A DNA stretch of 44,747 nt from an uncultured Porphyromonas sp. GTDB lineage: Bacteria > Bacteroidota > Bacteroidia > Bacteroidales > Porphyromonadaceae. The notes beneath the pieces were generated by a model, which had not been told where the DNA came from, made no database searches, and saw only the letters and a list, made by a program, of their open reading frames with translations. The stretch covers positions 1 through 44,747 of the forward strand of contig UQDF01000011.1 in the NCBI GenBank assembly GCA_900539765.1. The letters are read 5' to 3'. Made by a program: the position numbers and the translations under genes. This document shows, piece by piece, positions 22,751 to 31,276 of this stretch (position 1 is its first letter; every line of letters begins with the position of its first letter).

Positions 22751-23176
22751 ATGGCTCGTATCCTCGCTATCGACTACGGCACCAAGCGCACGGGGCTGGC
22801 GGTGACCGATCCGCTACAGATCACTCCAGGGGCGCTCGATACGGTGCCTACGCATCAGCTCCTCAACTATCTGGCGGACTATCTAGTTCGTGAGGAGGTG
22901 GAGACGATCGTCCTCGGCAAGCCGACACAGATGGACGCAACGCCCTCGGCGACCTGGCAGGCGATACAAGCTTTGGCTAAGAAGTTGCAACATCTCTACC
23001 CCCACATACGTCTAGAGTATGTGGACGAGCGCTTTACCTCTGTCTTGGCACAGCAGACGATCCGCGAGGCGGGCATCGGCAAGCAGCGCAGACAGCGGGA
23101 CAAAGGGCTGGTGGATCGTGTCAGTGCTACCATTATCTTACAGAGCTATCTGGAGAGCTTGAGTATGCTTCACTAA
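22751..23176 (+). CDS. ruvX: RuvX/YqgF-type nuclease
   Basis: A 141-residue RNase H-fold protein of the YqgF family, implicated in 16S pre-rRNA 5'-end maturation and described in some species as a putative Holliday-junction resolvase. It carries the family's ILAIDYGTKRTGLAVTD (catalytic Asp8), VLGKPTQMD, VDERFTS (Glu in the second active-site strand) and the C-terminal KGLVDRVSATIILQSYLE with the last Asp. Length is normal. It starts 15 nt after the ABC-F gene and is followed by def after 26 nt. Confidence 0.93.
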   Translation: MARILAIDYGTKRTGLAVTDPLQITPGALDTVPTHQLLNYLADYLVREEVETIVLGKPTQMDATPSATWQAIQALAKKLQHLYPHIRLEYVDERFTSVLAQQTIREAGIGKQRRQRDKGLVDRVSATIILQSYLESLSMLH

Positions 23177-23202
23177 AAACAGAGAATTAACCGATTACAC
23201 TT

Positions 23203-23769
23203 ATGGCTAAGACCTTACCTATATACCTTTACGGACACCCTGTGCTTCGCAATATGAGCGAGGATATAACGCCTGACTACCCGAACCTCTCAGAGCTGAT
23301 CGCTGATATGTGGCAGACGATGTATGAGAGCGATGGCATCGGACTGGCGGCTCCTCAGATCGGGCGCAACATACGTCTGCAGGTGATCGACGCGACGCCT
23401 CTTGCTGAGGAGTACCCTGAGTGTGCCCAGCTTAAGCTGGTTATGATCAATGCGCATATGCAGTCTCTGAGCGAGGAGACCTGTTCGGAGCCTGAGGGTT
23501 GTCTGAGCTTGCCGGGCATTAACGAGCGGGTCGTACGACCAGAGTCGATCGTGGTGGACTATATGAATGAGCAGTTCGAGCCACAGCATCTAGAGCTCTC
23601 GGGTTTTGCCGCTCGTGTGGTGCAGCATGAGTATGATCACCTAGATGGCAAGCTCTTTGTAGATCACATCTCGGCGATGCGCAAGCGTATGATCAAGAAG
23701 AAGCTACAGCACATCGCTGACGGGCGGGTACGTGTCGACTACCCTGTGATGCGCAATCCGATACATTAG
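23203..23769 (+). CDS. def: Peptide deformylase
   Basis: Removes the N-formyl group from nascent proteins using a catalytic metal ion. In its 188 residues all three motifs are present: GIGLAAPQIG (motif 1), EGCLSLPG (motif 2, metal Cys) and QHEYDHLDG (motif 3, the HExxH metal-binding and catalytic element). The N-terminal LPIYLYGHPVLRNMSEDI is typical of Bacteroidetes enzymes. Cotranscription with ABC-F factors and ruvX gives the operon a ribosome-linked theme. Only 5 nt separate it from the following TPR gene. Confidence 0.96.
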   Translation: MAKTLPIYLYGHPVLRNMSEDITPDYPNLSELIADMWQTMYESDGIGLAAPQIGRNIRLQVIDATPLAEEYPECAQLKLVMINAHMQSLSEETCSEPEGCLSLPGINERVVRPESIVVDYMNEQFEPQHLELSGFAARVVQHEYDHLDGKLFVDHISAMRKRMIKKKLQHIADGRVRVDYPVMRNPIH

Positions 23770-23774
23770 TCCGT

Positions 23775-25754
23775 ATGCGTCCGCTACTACGATCGCTCTC
23801 TCTGCTGCTCTGCACGCTCTGCGTGTGGAGTACTACGCTCTGGTCGCAGATAGATACGGAGCGGGTGATGACGATCGGGCGCAATGCGATAGGCTTCAAA
23901 GATTATGTGGTCGCTATCGAGCACTTTAACCAAGTAATTGAGGTCTCGCCTACGATGGCTGACCCGTACTACTATAGAGCATTTGCCAAGCTTATGCTGG
24001 GCGACTATGCGGGTGCCGAGCGAGACGCGACCCTCTGCCTGGAGCGCAACCCCTTCCTCTCTAGAGCCTACATGGTACGGGGGGCGGCACGGCACAATCT
24101 GCAGCACTATGCGGAGGCGGCGACTGACTATGCGCAAGCACTCAAGATCACGCCTGACGACTTCTACCTCTCGTTCAACTTAGCTGGCTCGCTCTACGGA
24201 GCCGAACAGTATGAGCGTGCCGACTCGGCAGCGCTTGCCTTGACGCAGCGCCACCCGAAGGAGGCGAGGGGCTACTTCCTCGCAGCGGAGATAGCGTTGC
24301 GACGGCAAGACACACTTGCGGCGGAGGGACGGATAGCCGAGGGCTTGGCAATAGACTCGCTGAGCGCTGCGCCTTATCGGATGCTTTCGACGATTGCTTA
24401 CCTGCGGGGAGACTACAAAGGGGCGCTACGCTATCACGACAAGAGTATAGAGCAGGAGCCTGGCCAAGCTAGTGACTATATCAATCGTGGACTGACACGC
24501 TACAAACTGAAGGAGTATCGTGGCGCTATGGAGGACTACAATCAGGCGCTCCTCCTGACACCTCACGATGCGGTTGCTCGCCACAACCGTGCCTTGCTAC
24601 GTATCGAGGTGGGCGACCTGCAGGGAGCTCGCGAAGATCTGCTTGAGGTGGTGCGGCTGCAACCGACCAATCTGACGGCACACTTTAATTTAGCTTTGGT
24701 ACAGACTCAGACGGGACAGTACCGTGAGGCGATCGAGACGCTAGACTATATATTAGGACGTCGACCGGAGTTCCTCTCAGGTTACTATCAGCGCTCAGAA
24801 GTGAAGCGCTTGCTCGGCGATGCTGCTGGAGCCGATAGGGACTATTGGCTGGCCTACAAGCTAGAGCGTGGACAGATCAAACCGCCTAAGCCAACCATCG
24901 CCGACAGCACCGCCTCGAGTGTCGCTAGCGAGGAACTATATGCACTGGATCATCACGCTGAGCTACAGTCTGCAAGCAGTGATGCGACTTCCTCTTCGCT
25001 TACTACGGGGAGTAATTCACTACGAGGATCGATCCAAGAGCAAGCCACCTCGTCAGAGGCTTGCCCCGCTTACGAGCTGACCTACTTCGTGCAGAAGAGT
25101 CACGACAAGCTCTTGCCTCGCTCGAACTTCTCGGCAGAGCTGGAGGCGTACAACGAGCGCACGGGCTATCAGCCTCGCCTCTTGCTTGCCGTCGGCACCC
25201 AGTCGCTAGACAGCACGCAGCTTCACATCGTGCTGGAGGATATAGCACGTCTGCAGGCTGATGGAGCGAAGCAGACGGCCGACTGGCACTTGCGTATGGG
25301 CATCGACAAGCTATTGATGCGAGACATCGGCGAGGCGGTCTCACAGTTCAACGCTTGTCTCGAGCTGGCTCCTCAGCAGCCACTTGCGCTTCTGGCGCTT
25401 AGCACAGCGCGCCTGATGCAGGCGGAGACGCTCACAGACCCCAAGCAGCAGACGCTCATGTACGACTTAGCGATGCGTCAGCTCACCACTGCTATCGGCC
25501 ACGCTCCGCAGATAGGCTATCTCTACTACAACCGTGCGCACCTGCACCAGTCGCTGGGACATACGGATCAAGCTATTGCAGACTACACCAAGGCGATCGA
25601 GCTCTTGCCCCAAGCTGGCGAAGCTTACTACAATCGTGCTCTGCTCCTCGAGCTGCAGGGGCAGCATGAGCAGGCGATAGGTGACCTGAGCCGTGCGGGC
25701 GAGCTGGGCATCTATCAGGCTTATTCTCTCATCCACACTATTCAGACACGCTGA
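23775..25754 (+). CDS. Secreted tetratricopeptide-repeat protein
   Basis: 659 residues with an N-terminal signal peptide (MRPLLRSLSLLLCTLCVWS, cleavage near SQIDTE) and two blocks of TPR units. The first block, about 35-370, holds around ten repeats with the pattern A..DY..A....P.....Y..R. The second, about 505-650, holds three or four. A Ser/Thr/Ala-rich segment (about 372-425) separates them, followed by AYELTYFVQKSHDKLLPRSNF, which I do not recognise. It is probably a periplasmic or surface scaffold. Partners are unknown. Its stop overlaps the next ATG by one base (TGATG). Confidence 0.85.
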   Translation: MRPLLRSLSLLLCTLCVWSTTLWSQIDTERVMTIGRNAIGFKDYVVAIEHFNQVIEVSPTMADPYYYRAFAKLMLGDYAGAERDATLCLERNPFLSRAYMVRGAARHNLQHYAEAATDYAQALKITPDDFYLSFNLAGSLYGAEQYERADSAALALTQRHPKEARGYFLAAEIALRRQDTLAAEGRIAEGLAIDSLSAAPYRMLSTIAYLRGDYKGALRYHDKSIEQEPGQASDYINRGLTRYKLKEYRGAMEDYNQALLLTPHDAVARHNRALLRIEVGDLQGAREDLLEVVRLQPTNLTAHFNLALVQTQTGQYREAIETLDYILGRRPEFLSGYYQRSEVKRLLGDAAGADRDYWLAYKLERGQIKPPKPTIADSTASSVASEELYALDHHAELQSASSDATSSSLTTGSNSLRGSIQEQATSSEACPAYELTYFVQKSHDKLLPRSNFSAELEAYNERTGYQPRLLLAVGTQSLDSTQLHIVLEDIARLQADGAKQTADWHLRMGIDKLLMRDIGEAVSQFNACLELAPQQPLALLALSTARLMQAETLTDPKQQTLMYDLAMRQLTTAIGHAPQIGYLYYNRAHLHQSLGHTDQAIADYTKAIELLPQAGEAYYNRALLLELQGQHEQAIGDLSRAGELGIYQAYSLIHTIQTR

Positions 25755-27670
25755 TGATATCCGTTCAAGACCTTACGGTAGACTTTGGTAAGCAACTCCT
25801 CTTTGACTCGATCAACTTTGTCATCAGCAAGGGCGAGCGAGTCGCACTCGTCGGGCATAACGGGGCGGGTAAGTCAACCTTGATGAAGATCCTCGTCGGC
25901 ATCGAGCAACCGACGAGTGGTGCCGTCAGCCGTCCCCGAGACCTCTCCATCGGTTACCTGCCACAGGTCAAAGAGCTTGTCGACCACACTACGCTACGTG
26001 CGGAGGTCGAGGAGGTCTTTAAGGATGTGCAGTCGCTCAACGATCAGTACGACCGTCTGAGCGAAGAGCTAGCGACCCGCACCGACTACGACTCGCCTGA
26101 GTACCTAGAGCTGATCGAGCGCCACGGACATCTCACCGACCTGATACAGATGCACCACCCGTCGCAGTACCTTGCCGAGATGGAGCGCACGCTCCTCGGA
26201 CTAGGCTTCGAGCGGAGCGACTTCGACCGGCCGACGCGTGAGTTCTCCGGCGGGTGGCGTATGCGTATCGAGCTGGCGAAGGTGCTGCTAAGCAATCCCG
26301 ATCTGCTCCTCCTCGATGAGCCGACGAACCACCTAGACATCGAGTCCATCGACTGGCTCGAGCACTTCCTCATCGCCCGTGGGGTCACGCTCCTGCTTGT
26401 CTCGCACGATCGTACCTTCCTCGACAACGTCACCAACCGCACCATCGAGATCGAGCTGGGACGCATCTACGACTACAAGACCTCCTACAGCCACTACGTC
26501 ACCCTGCGTGAGGAGCGTCTAGAGCAGCAGAAGCGAGCTTACGAGAATCAGCAGAAGAAGATCCAAGACATAGAGTCCTTCGTCGAGCGCTTTCGCTATA
26601 AGCCGACGAAGAGCGCTCAGGTGCAGAGTCGCATCAAGCAGCTAGACAAGATCGAGGAGATCGAGCTCGACGAGATAGACACGCGGCACATCAACTTCAC
26701 CTTCCCGATGGCGGGGCGCAGTGGCGACTATCCAGTCATCATCGAGGAGCTGAACAAGAGCTACGGCTCCCTCTCGGTGCTACGAGGCGTCTCTATGACC
26801 ATCAAGCGTGGCGAAAAGGTCGCCTTCGTCGGGAAGAATGGCTCTGGCAAGTCAACCCTCATGCGCTGCATTATGGGACAAGAGGAGTACACTGGCAAGC
26901 TTCAAATAGGGCATGGTGTAGAGATCGCTTACTTCTCTCAGAATAGGGCGCAGGAGTTGCCTGCCGATCAGACTATCCGTGACGCTATCGACAGCTTGGC
27001 GCGAGGCGATATGAGACTACATATCAATGATATGCTGGGTGCCTTCCTCTTTGGCGGGGAGGTGGCCGACAAGCCGATCAGCGTGCTCAGTGGTGGCGAG
27101 CGCGCTCGTGTCGCTATCATGCAGATGCTCCTAGAGCCGGCCAACTTGCTCATACTCGATGAGCCGACCAACCATCTAGACATCCGAACCAAAGAGATCC
27201 TCAAGCGAGCTATCGCAGCCTTCCCAGGGACGGTCATCGTCGTCTCGCACGACCGCTACTTCCTCTCGGGGCTGGTCGACCGCATCTTCTCCTTTAGCCA
27301 TGGAGCCGTACGTGAGTGTATGGACGGCCTCGACGGCTATCTCGCCACCCTCCACGAAGAGCTAAATCAACAGCCCTCAACCAACAGCCAACAGCCAACG
27401 GCCAAAGTCCAGCCCCAGCTTGACTACCAGCAGCAGAAAGAGCAGCAGAAGCGCTTGCGCACCCTCCGCCGTACCGCTGAGAGCCTCGGTGAGCAGCTAG
27501 AGCAACTTCAGGAGCAGCAAGCTAAGCTAGAGGAGGAGATAGCCACGGCAGCCACCCCGCAGCTCATCGATCAGTACACCCAGGTCAATAAAAAGATCCA
27601 AGAGCTCACTCCCCAGTGGGAGGAAGCCGAGTTTGCCCTGATGGAGTACGAGGAGGAGATCCAACAGTAG
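25754..27670 (+). CDS. ABC-F family ATPase (Uup-like) with C-terminal coiled coil
   Basis: 638 residues, soluble, with two fully intact ABC cassettes. The first has Walker A GHNGAGKST (about 34-42), FSGGWRMR and LLLLDEPTNHLDIES. The second has GKNGSGKST (about 359-367), LSGGERARV and LLILDEPTNHLDIRT. The inter-cassette linker is long and charged, as expected for the P-site tRNA-interaction motif. A C-terminal coiled coil (about 555-638, rich in Gln, Leu and Glu) gives it the Uup-like form. A Gln/Pro/Ser/Thr spacer joining the two is encoded by a 7-bp tandem repeat at 27383-27403. It overlaps the TPR gene by one base. Confidence 0.92.
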   Translation: MISVQDLTVDFGKQLLFDSINFVISKGERVALVGHNGAGKSTLMKILVGIEQPTSGAVSRPRDLSIGYLPQVKELVDHTTLRAEVEEVFKDVQSLNDQYDRLSEELATRTDYDSPEYLELIERHGHLTDLIQMHHPSQYLAEMERTLLGLGFERSDFDRPTREFSGGWRMRIELAKVLLSNPDLLLLDEPTNHLDIESIDWLEHFLIARGVTLLLVSHDRTFLDNVTNRTIEIELGRIYDYKTSYSHYVTLREERLEQQKRAYENQQKKIQDIESFVERFRYKPTKSAQVQSRIKQLDKIEEIELDEIDTRHINFTFPMAGRSGDYPVIIEELNKSYGSLSVLRGVSMTIKRGEKVAFVGKNGSGKSTLMRCIMGQEEYTGKLQIGHGVEIAYFSQNRAQELPADQTIRDAIDSLARGDMRLHINDMLGAFLFGGEVADKPISVLSGGERARVAIMQMLLEPANLLILDEPTNHLDIRTKEILKRAIAAFPGTVIVVSHDRYFLSGLVDRIFSFSHGAVRECMDGLDGYLATLHEELNQQPSTNSQQPTAKVQPQLDYQQQKEQQKRLRTLRRTAESLGEQLEQLQEQQAKLEEEIATAATPQLIDQYTQVNKKIQELTPQWEEAEFALMEYEEEIQQ

Positions 27671-27692
27671 TAATTAGCCAGTCGACCGCCCT

Positions 27693-29549
27693 GTGAGACA
27701 GTTTCTCAAGCTCTTCGGTAAGTATATCCGCCCCTACCGTCACTACGTAACAGGAGGTGTCATTGCCAACATACTCTCGGCACTGCTCAACCTGCTCGCC
27801 TTCTCGCTCATCATGCCAATCCTGCGCATCCTCTTTGGTATGGATCAGACCACACCCGTCTACCATACGCTCGACGGCATCAACTGGTTACGACCCTCAG
27901 AGTGGAGCGTAGCAATAGACTATGTCGTGGGCAACTTCAACTACTACGTCTACCAGCTCATCCAGCAGTACGGCCCCGCACACACGCTGCTCCTCCTCTG
28001 CATCTACCTCGTCGTCATGACACTCATCAAGGTCGGCGTCACCTATGGCGGTATCTATATGCTCGTGCCGATCCGTACAGGCGTGGTCAGAGATCTGCGC
28101 AATGAGTTCAATGCCAAGCTCCTCCGTCTGCCTATCTCCATGATCAGCGAAGAGCGCAAAGGCGACCTCCTCGCACGCTTCTCAGGAGATGTTGCGGAGA
28201 TCGAGTACTCCATCATCAACCTCCTAGAGAGCCTCATCAAGAACCCCATCCTCATCATCATCTACCTCGTGGCGCTCTTTGCGATCAGCTGGGAGCTCAC
28301 CCTCTTCGTCCTCATCGTCCTGCCGATAGCGGGTTACGTCATGGGAGCCGTGGGCAAGCGACTCAAGCGAGACAGCCTCGAGGGGCAGACGCAGTGGGGG
28401 CAACTCATGAGTATGGTCGAGGAGACCCTCTCGGGGCTACGTATCATCAAGGCGTTCAATGCGGAGCAGCAGATCTCTCACCGCTTTACTAAGGCCAACG
28501 AGCAGTATCGACGCACCATCTCGCAGGTCTATGCGAGGCAAGGCTTAGCGCACCCCATGAGCGAGTTCCTCGGCACCACCGCCATTGCGATCATTCTCTG
28601 GTACGGCGGTAACTTGATCTTTGCAGGCAATAGCACCATTACGGCCGATGCTTTCATCTACTACCTCGTAGTCTTCTACAGCATCATCAACCCTGCCAAA
28701 GAGCTCAGTCGTGCCTCCTATTCGATCCAAAAGGGGCTAGCCTCCATGACTCGCATACAAGCTATCCTCGACTACCCCGAGCGCATCGCAGATCCCGCAG
28801 AACCTCTGCCCGTCACCTTTGAGCAGCAGATCGTATACGAAGATGTCTCCTTCCGCTACGAAGAGCCATGGGTACTGCGCAACTTGTCGCTCACCATACC
28901 CAAAGGGCAAATGGTCGCACTCGTCGGAGCCTCTGGGTCAGGCAAAAGCACACTCGTAGACTTACTGCCCCGCTTTTACGATGTCACCTCAGGGCGCATC
29001 ACCATCGACGGCACCGACATACGACAGGTGCGGGCGAGTGAGCTAAGGGAGCTCATAGGCTATGTCAATCAGACGCCGATCCTCTTCAACGACACGATAC
29101 GCAACAACATCACCTTCGGTATGGAGCGCCCTGTCAGCGACGAGGAGATACGCACCGCTGCCGAGGCTGCCAATGCGACCGAATTCATCGACCAGCTCCC
29201 TGAGGGGCTCGAGTACAACATCGGTGACGGCGGTAGCAAGCTCAGCGGTGGGCAGCGTCAGCGACTCAGCATAGCACGCGCCCTGCTCAAGGACTCGCCC
29301 ATCCTCATTCTCGATGAGGCGACCTCGGCACTCGACAACGTCTCCGAGCAACTAGTCCAGGAGGCTATCCAGCATCTCGTCAGCGACCGCACCACTATCG
29401 TCATCGCTCACCGCCTCTCCACGATCATGCATGCCGACCTCATCTGCGTCATGCAGGAGGGGCAGATCGTCGAGCAGGGCACCCACGCAGAGCTACTCGA
29501 GCATGGCGGACTCTACGCCCAGCTCTACCAGATACAGTTTAAGGAGTAA
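27693..29549 (+). CDS. ABC exporter (MsbA-like, fused TMD-NBD)
   Basis: 618 residues. The N-terminal half has about six membrane helices of the type I ABC exporter fold, including IANILSALLNLLAFSLIMPI and a cytoplasmic coupling region NEFNAKLLRLPISMISEERK. The C-terminal nucleotide-binding domain has Walker A GASGSGKST, Q-loop GYVNQTPILFNDT, signature LSGGQRQRLSIARALL, Walker B ILILDEATSALD and the H-loop IVIAHRLST. All motifs are intact. It acts as a homodimer by family precedent. The substrate may be a lipid (lipid A flipping is done by MsbA) or a drug, and the sequence does not decide. It starts at GTG 27693 and is last in its operon. Confidence 0.9.
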   Translation: MRQFLKLFGKYIRPYRHYVTGGVIANILSALLNLLAFSLIMPILRILFGMDQTTPVYHTLDGINWLRPSEWSVAIDYVVGNFNYYVYQLIQQYGPAHTLLLLCIYLVVMTLIKVGVTYGGIYMLVPIRTGVVRDLRNEFNAKLLRLPISMISEERKGDLLARFSGDVAEIEYSIINLLESLIKNPILIIIYLVALFAISWELTLFVLIVLPIAGYVMGAVGKRLKRDSLEGQTQWGQLMSMVEETLSGLRIIKAFNAEQQISHRFTKANEQYRRTISQVYARQGLAHPMSEFLGTTAIAIILWYGGNLIFAGNSTITADAFIYYLVVFYSIINPAKELSRASYSIQKGLASMTRIQAILDYPERIADPAEPLPVTFEQQIVYEDVSFRYEEPWVLRNLSLTIPKGQMVALVGASGSGKSTLVDLLPRFYDVTSGRITIDGTDIRQVRASELRELIGYVNQTPILFNDTIRNNITFGMERPVSDEEIRTAAEAANATEFIDQLPEGLEYNIGDGGSKLSGGQRQRLSIARALLKDSPILILDEATSALDNVSEQLVQEAIQHLVSDRTTIVIAHRLSTIMHADLICVMQEGQIVEQGTHAELLEHGGLYAQLYQIQFKE

Positions 29550-29595
29550 AGGTCAGTAGAGGGAAAGAGAGATGATCGTCGCAAACCGTGAGTCT

Positions 29596-30477
29596 CTACG
29601 CTAGGACAGCACTCGCGAGCAGCTCTTCGGCGGAGGTCCCATCTAGGAGAACCTGACGAAGGGCTGTGGGCGAGTATCCGAAGTTGTTTGTACAGTAACG
29701 TGAGAAGCTCGATAGCGAACCAAATGATAGACTAGTAGCTATCTCTCCGATATTAAGGTCATAGTCCTGAATGAGGAAGAGGATCTGCTTATTACTCTGT
29801 GTGCGTATCCACTGCTCAGGGGTCTCACCAAACTCCTCCCTAAATTGCTTGTAAAAAGTGGACGTGGCCATATAGACCCGTTTCGCTAAGTCAGAGACCT
29901 TGACATTGCACGTAAAGGCGTTGATCACATCACTGTGAAACTTCGACACACCCAGTACGGGCCACAAAAAAGCTGCTAGCTCCTCACGACTATAGTAGGC
30001 GCGCAGATTCCAAAAGAGCTCCTTGACCTTCATCTCATGCAGATAGGCACACTGCGCCTTGTCTCCAAGATAGATTTTAAGTGAAGCAAGCAGTGAGTGT
30101 ATAGCGCCTCGCACCTCGAGTGGAGCTGGGTTACAGCCTATCTCCTCCTTGAGATCATTGAGCTGTTGCAGAGAGATCTTATCACAGATAAAGTCGATCA
30201 CATCAAAGTATGCGTTCAGTAGCTCCCCATCAGTACTCAAGACTGCATGCACAGAGGAGCTACGAGGGATGAACTTCATCTGCCCCGCATGTAGCTCACA
30301 TATATCATCTCCGATAGCTAGGCGTATAAAGCCCTGTGTGCAAAAGAGTATTATGTGGTACTCAGTCTCTCCACGATATGACCGCTGATCGGAGCTGTCG
30401 ATAAGTATCCATCCGCTAGTGCTTTGCGCTGCATAGTGATGGCACGAGAGATGTTCAGGAGGATTGAATAGAGACAT
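29596..30477 (-). CDS. AraC family transcriptional regulator
   Basis: 293 residues from ATG 30477. The N-terminal ~170 residues are a cupin-like sensory region (YHIILFCTQGFIRLAIGDDICELHAGQ). The C-terminal ~100 residues are the double helix-turn-helix DNA-binding domain: first HTH VSDLAKRVYMATSTFYKQFR, second around LNIGEIATSLSFGSLSSFSRY with the family's FGYSPTALR ending. Upstream in-frame codons to 30564 are rejected because they lack a family-like N-terminus. It sits next to the surface-protein island and is transcribed away from it, so regulation of that island is a reasonable but untested inference. The gap to the exporter (29550-29595) shows no clear terminator. Confidence 0.88.
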   Translation of the reverse strand: MSLFNPPEHLSCHHYAAQSTSGWILIDSSDQRSYRGETEYHIILFCTQGFIRLAIGDDICELHAGQMKFIPRSSSVHAVLSTDGELLNAYFDVIDFICDKISLQQLNDLKEEIGCNPAPLEVRGAIHSLLASLKIYLGDKAQCAYLHEMKVKELFWNLRAYYSREELAAFLWPVLGVSKFHSDVINAFTCNVKVSDLAKRVYMATSTFYKQFREEFGETPEQWIRTQSNKQILFLIQDYDLNIGEIATSLSFGSLSSFSRYCTNNFGYSPTALRQVLLDGTSAEELLASAVLA

Positions 30478-30715
30478 AGTAATCTTCTTAAGGTTAATGG
30501 GGCTGAAATAGCTTGACCGACTAGGCACCCCCAGCGTAAGTCCTATGTAGAGAGATAGGATCAACGGCTAGGGATAGCTCACAGTCTGCGATAGAGGATC
30601 TCCACGAGTCGTCTCTCGATAAGGTGATCAGATGGCGATCTTCATAGGGTTTGCCTCATACGCTTGCTCAGGAAGAAAAACTCTAACAAAGTACATAGAC
30701 ATTCCTTCCTCACCC

Positions 30716-30746
30716 CAAAAGTAGTGAAAATATCTATAACTACAAA
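30716..30746 (-). promoter_or_regulatory. Candidate minus-strand promoter for the AraC-type gene
   Basis: On the minus strand TTTG (plus CAAA at 30743-30746), a 19-nt spacer and TACTTTTG (plus 30716-30723). It gives a leader of about 230 nt to the AraC gene. No gene of its own lies between. Confidence 0.45.
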
Positions 30747-30924
30747 AAAGAATACACCCCCTTCGCGCCCCGCAAATCCAACTACTTGCGATATGTACGG
30801 GTGTACGTCCACTAGACACTAGCCGTGTAGCTATACACATCGCTACTGAGGTTGATCCCTATTTTGAGGAGCTGAGAGATTTAGGAGTAGAGTAGTCTAG
30901 TCAAACGAGATTGTAAAACGATGG

Positions 30925-31084
30925 CCACGTGGAAAATGTCAAATCTCCACGTGGCTATTTTTTATTCTCCACGTAGGCGCAAATCATTTCCTCCGAAGTT
31001 TCATCTGATTCCTCCGAAGTTTTATTTCGTCTCCACGTGGCTATTTTTTATTCTCCACGTGGAGATTTGAGAATTCCCACGTGA
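30925..31084. repeat. CACGTG palindromic repeat element, copy B
   Basis: CCACGTGG occurs at 30925, 30947, 31033 and 31055, with near copies at 30969 and 31076. The sequence GTGGCTATTTTTTATTCTCC appears twice (from 30951 and 31037). Between them, 30985-31028 is the reverse complement, with a few changes, of the 40-nt spacer of copy A, including two CCGAAGTTT units. The rest of 30478-31276 holds the two promoters and nothing I recognise. Confidence 0.85.
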
Positions 31085-31213
31085 GGATTGACTTTTTTTG
31101 AAGCAACAGAGTTACGGAGCTTCAATGACCCCATTTATAACATAGCTCTCAGACCAGCTCCCTCCACACCACTAAAATAGAAATCAGCCGATCGGTGTAA
31201 CCTAAACTACCTG

Positions 31214-31244
31214 TTGTTTTTTTATTTCAGATTATATATCTTTG
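31214..31244 (+). promoter_or_regulatory. Promoter of the LRR surface protein gene
   Basis: TTG (31214-31216), a 20-nt spacer and TATCTTTG (31237-31244), then CGG. The leader would be about 27 nt. Confidence 0.65.
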
Positions 31245-31276
31245 CGGTTGTAGGATGGTGAAAATATTTAATAGTT

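Noticed and set aside
30628..30840. 70-codon minus-strand frame upstream of the AraC-type gene
   Set aside because: A better explanation is the promoter at 30716-30746 inside it; the translation is cysteine/arginine-rich without family features.
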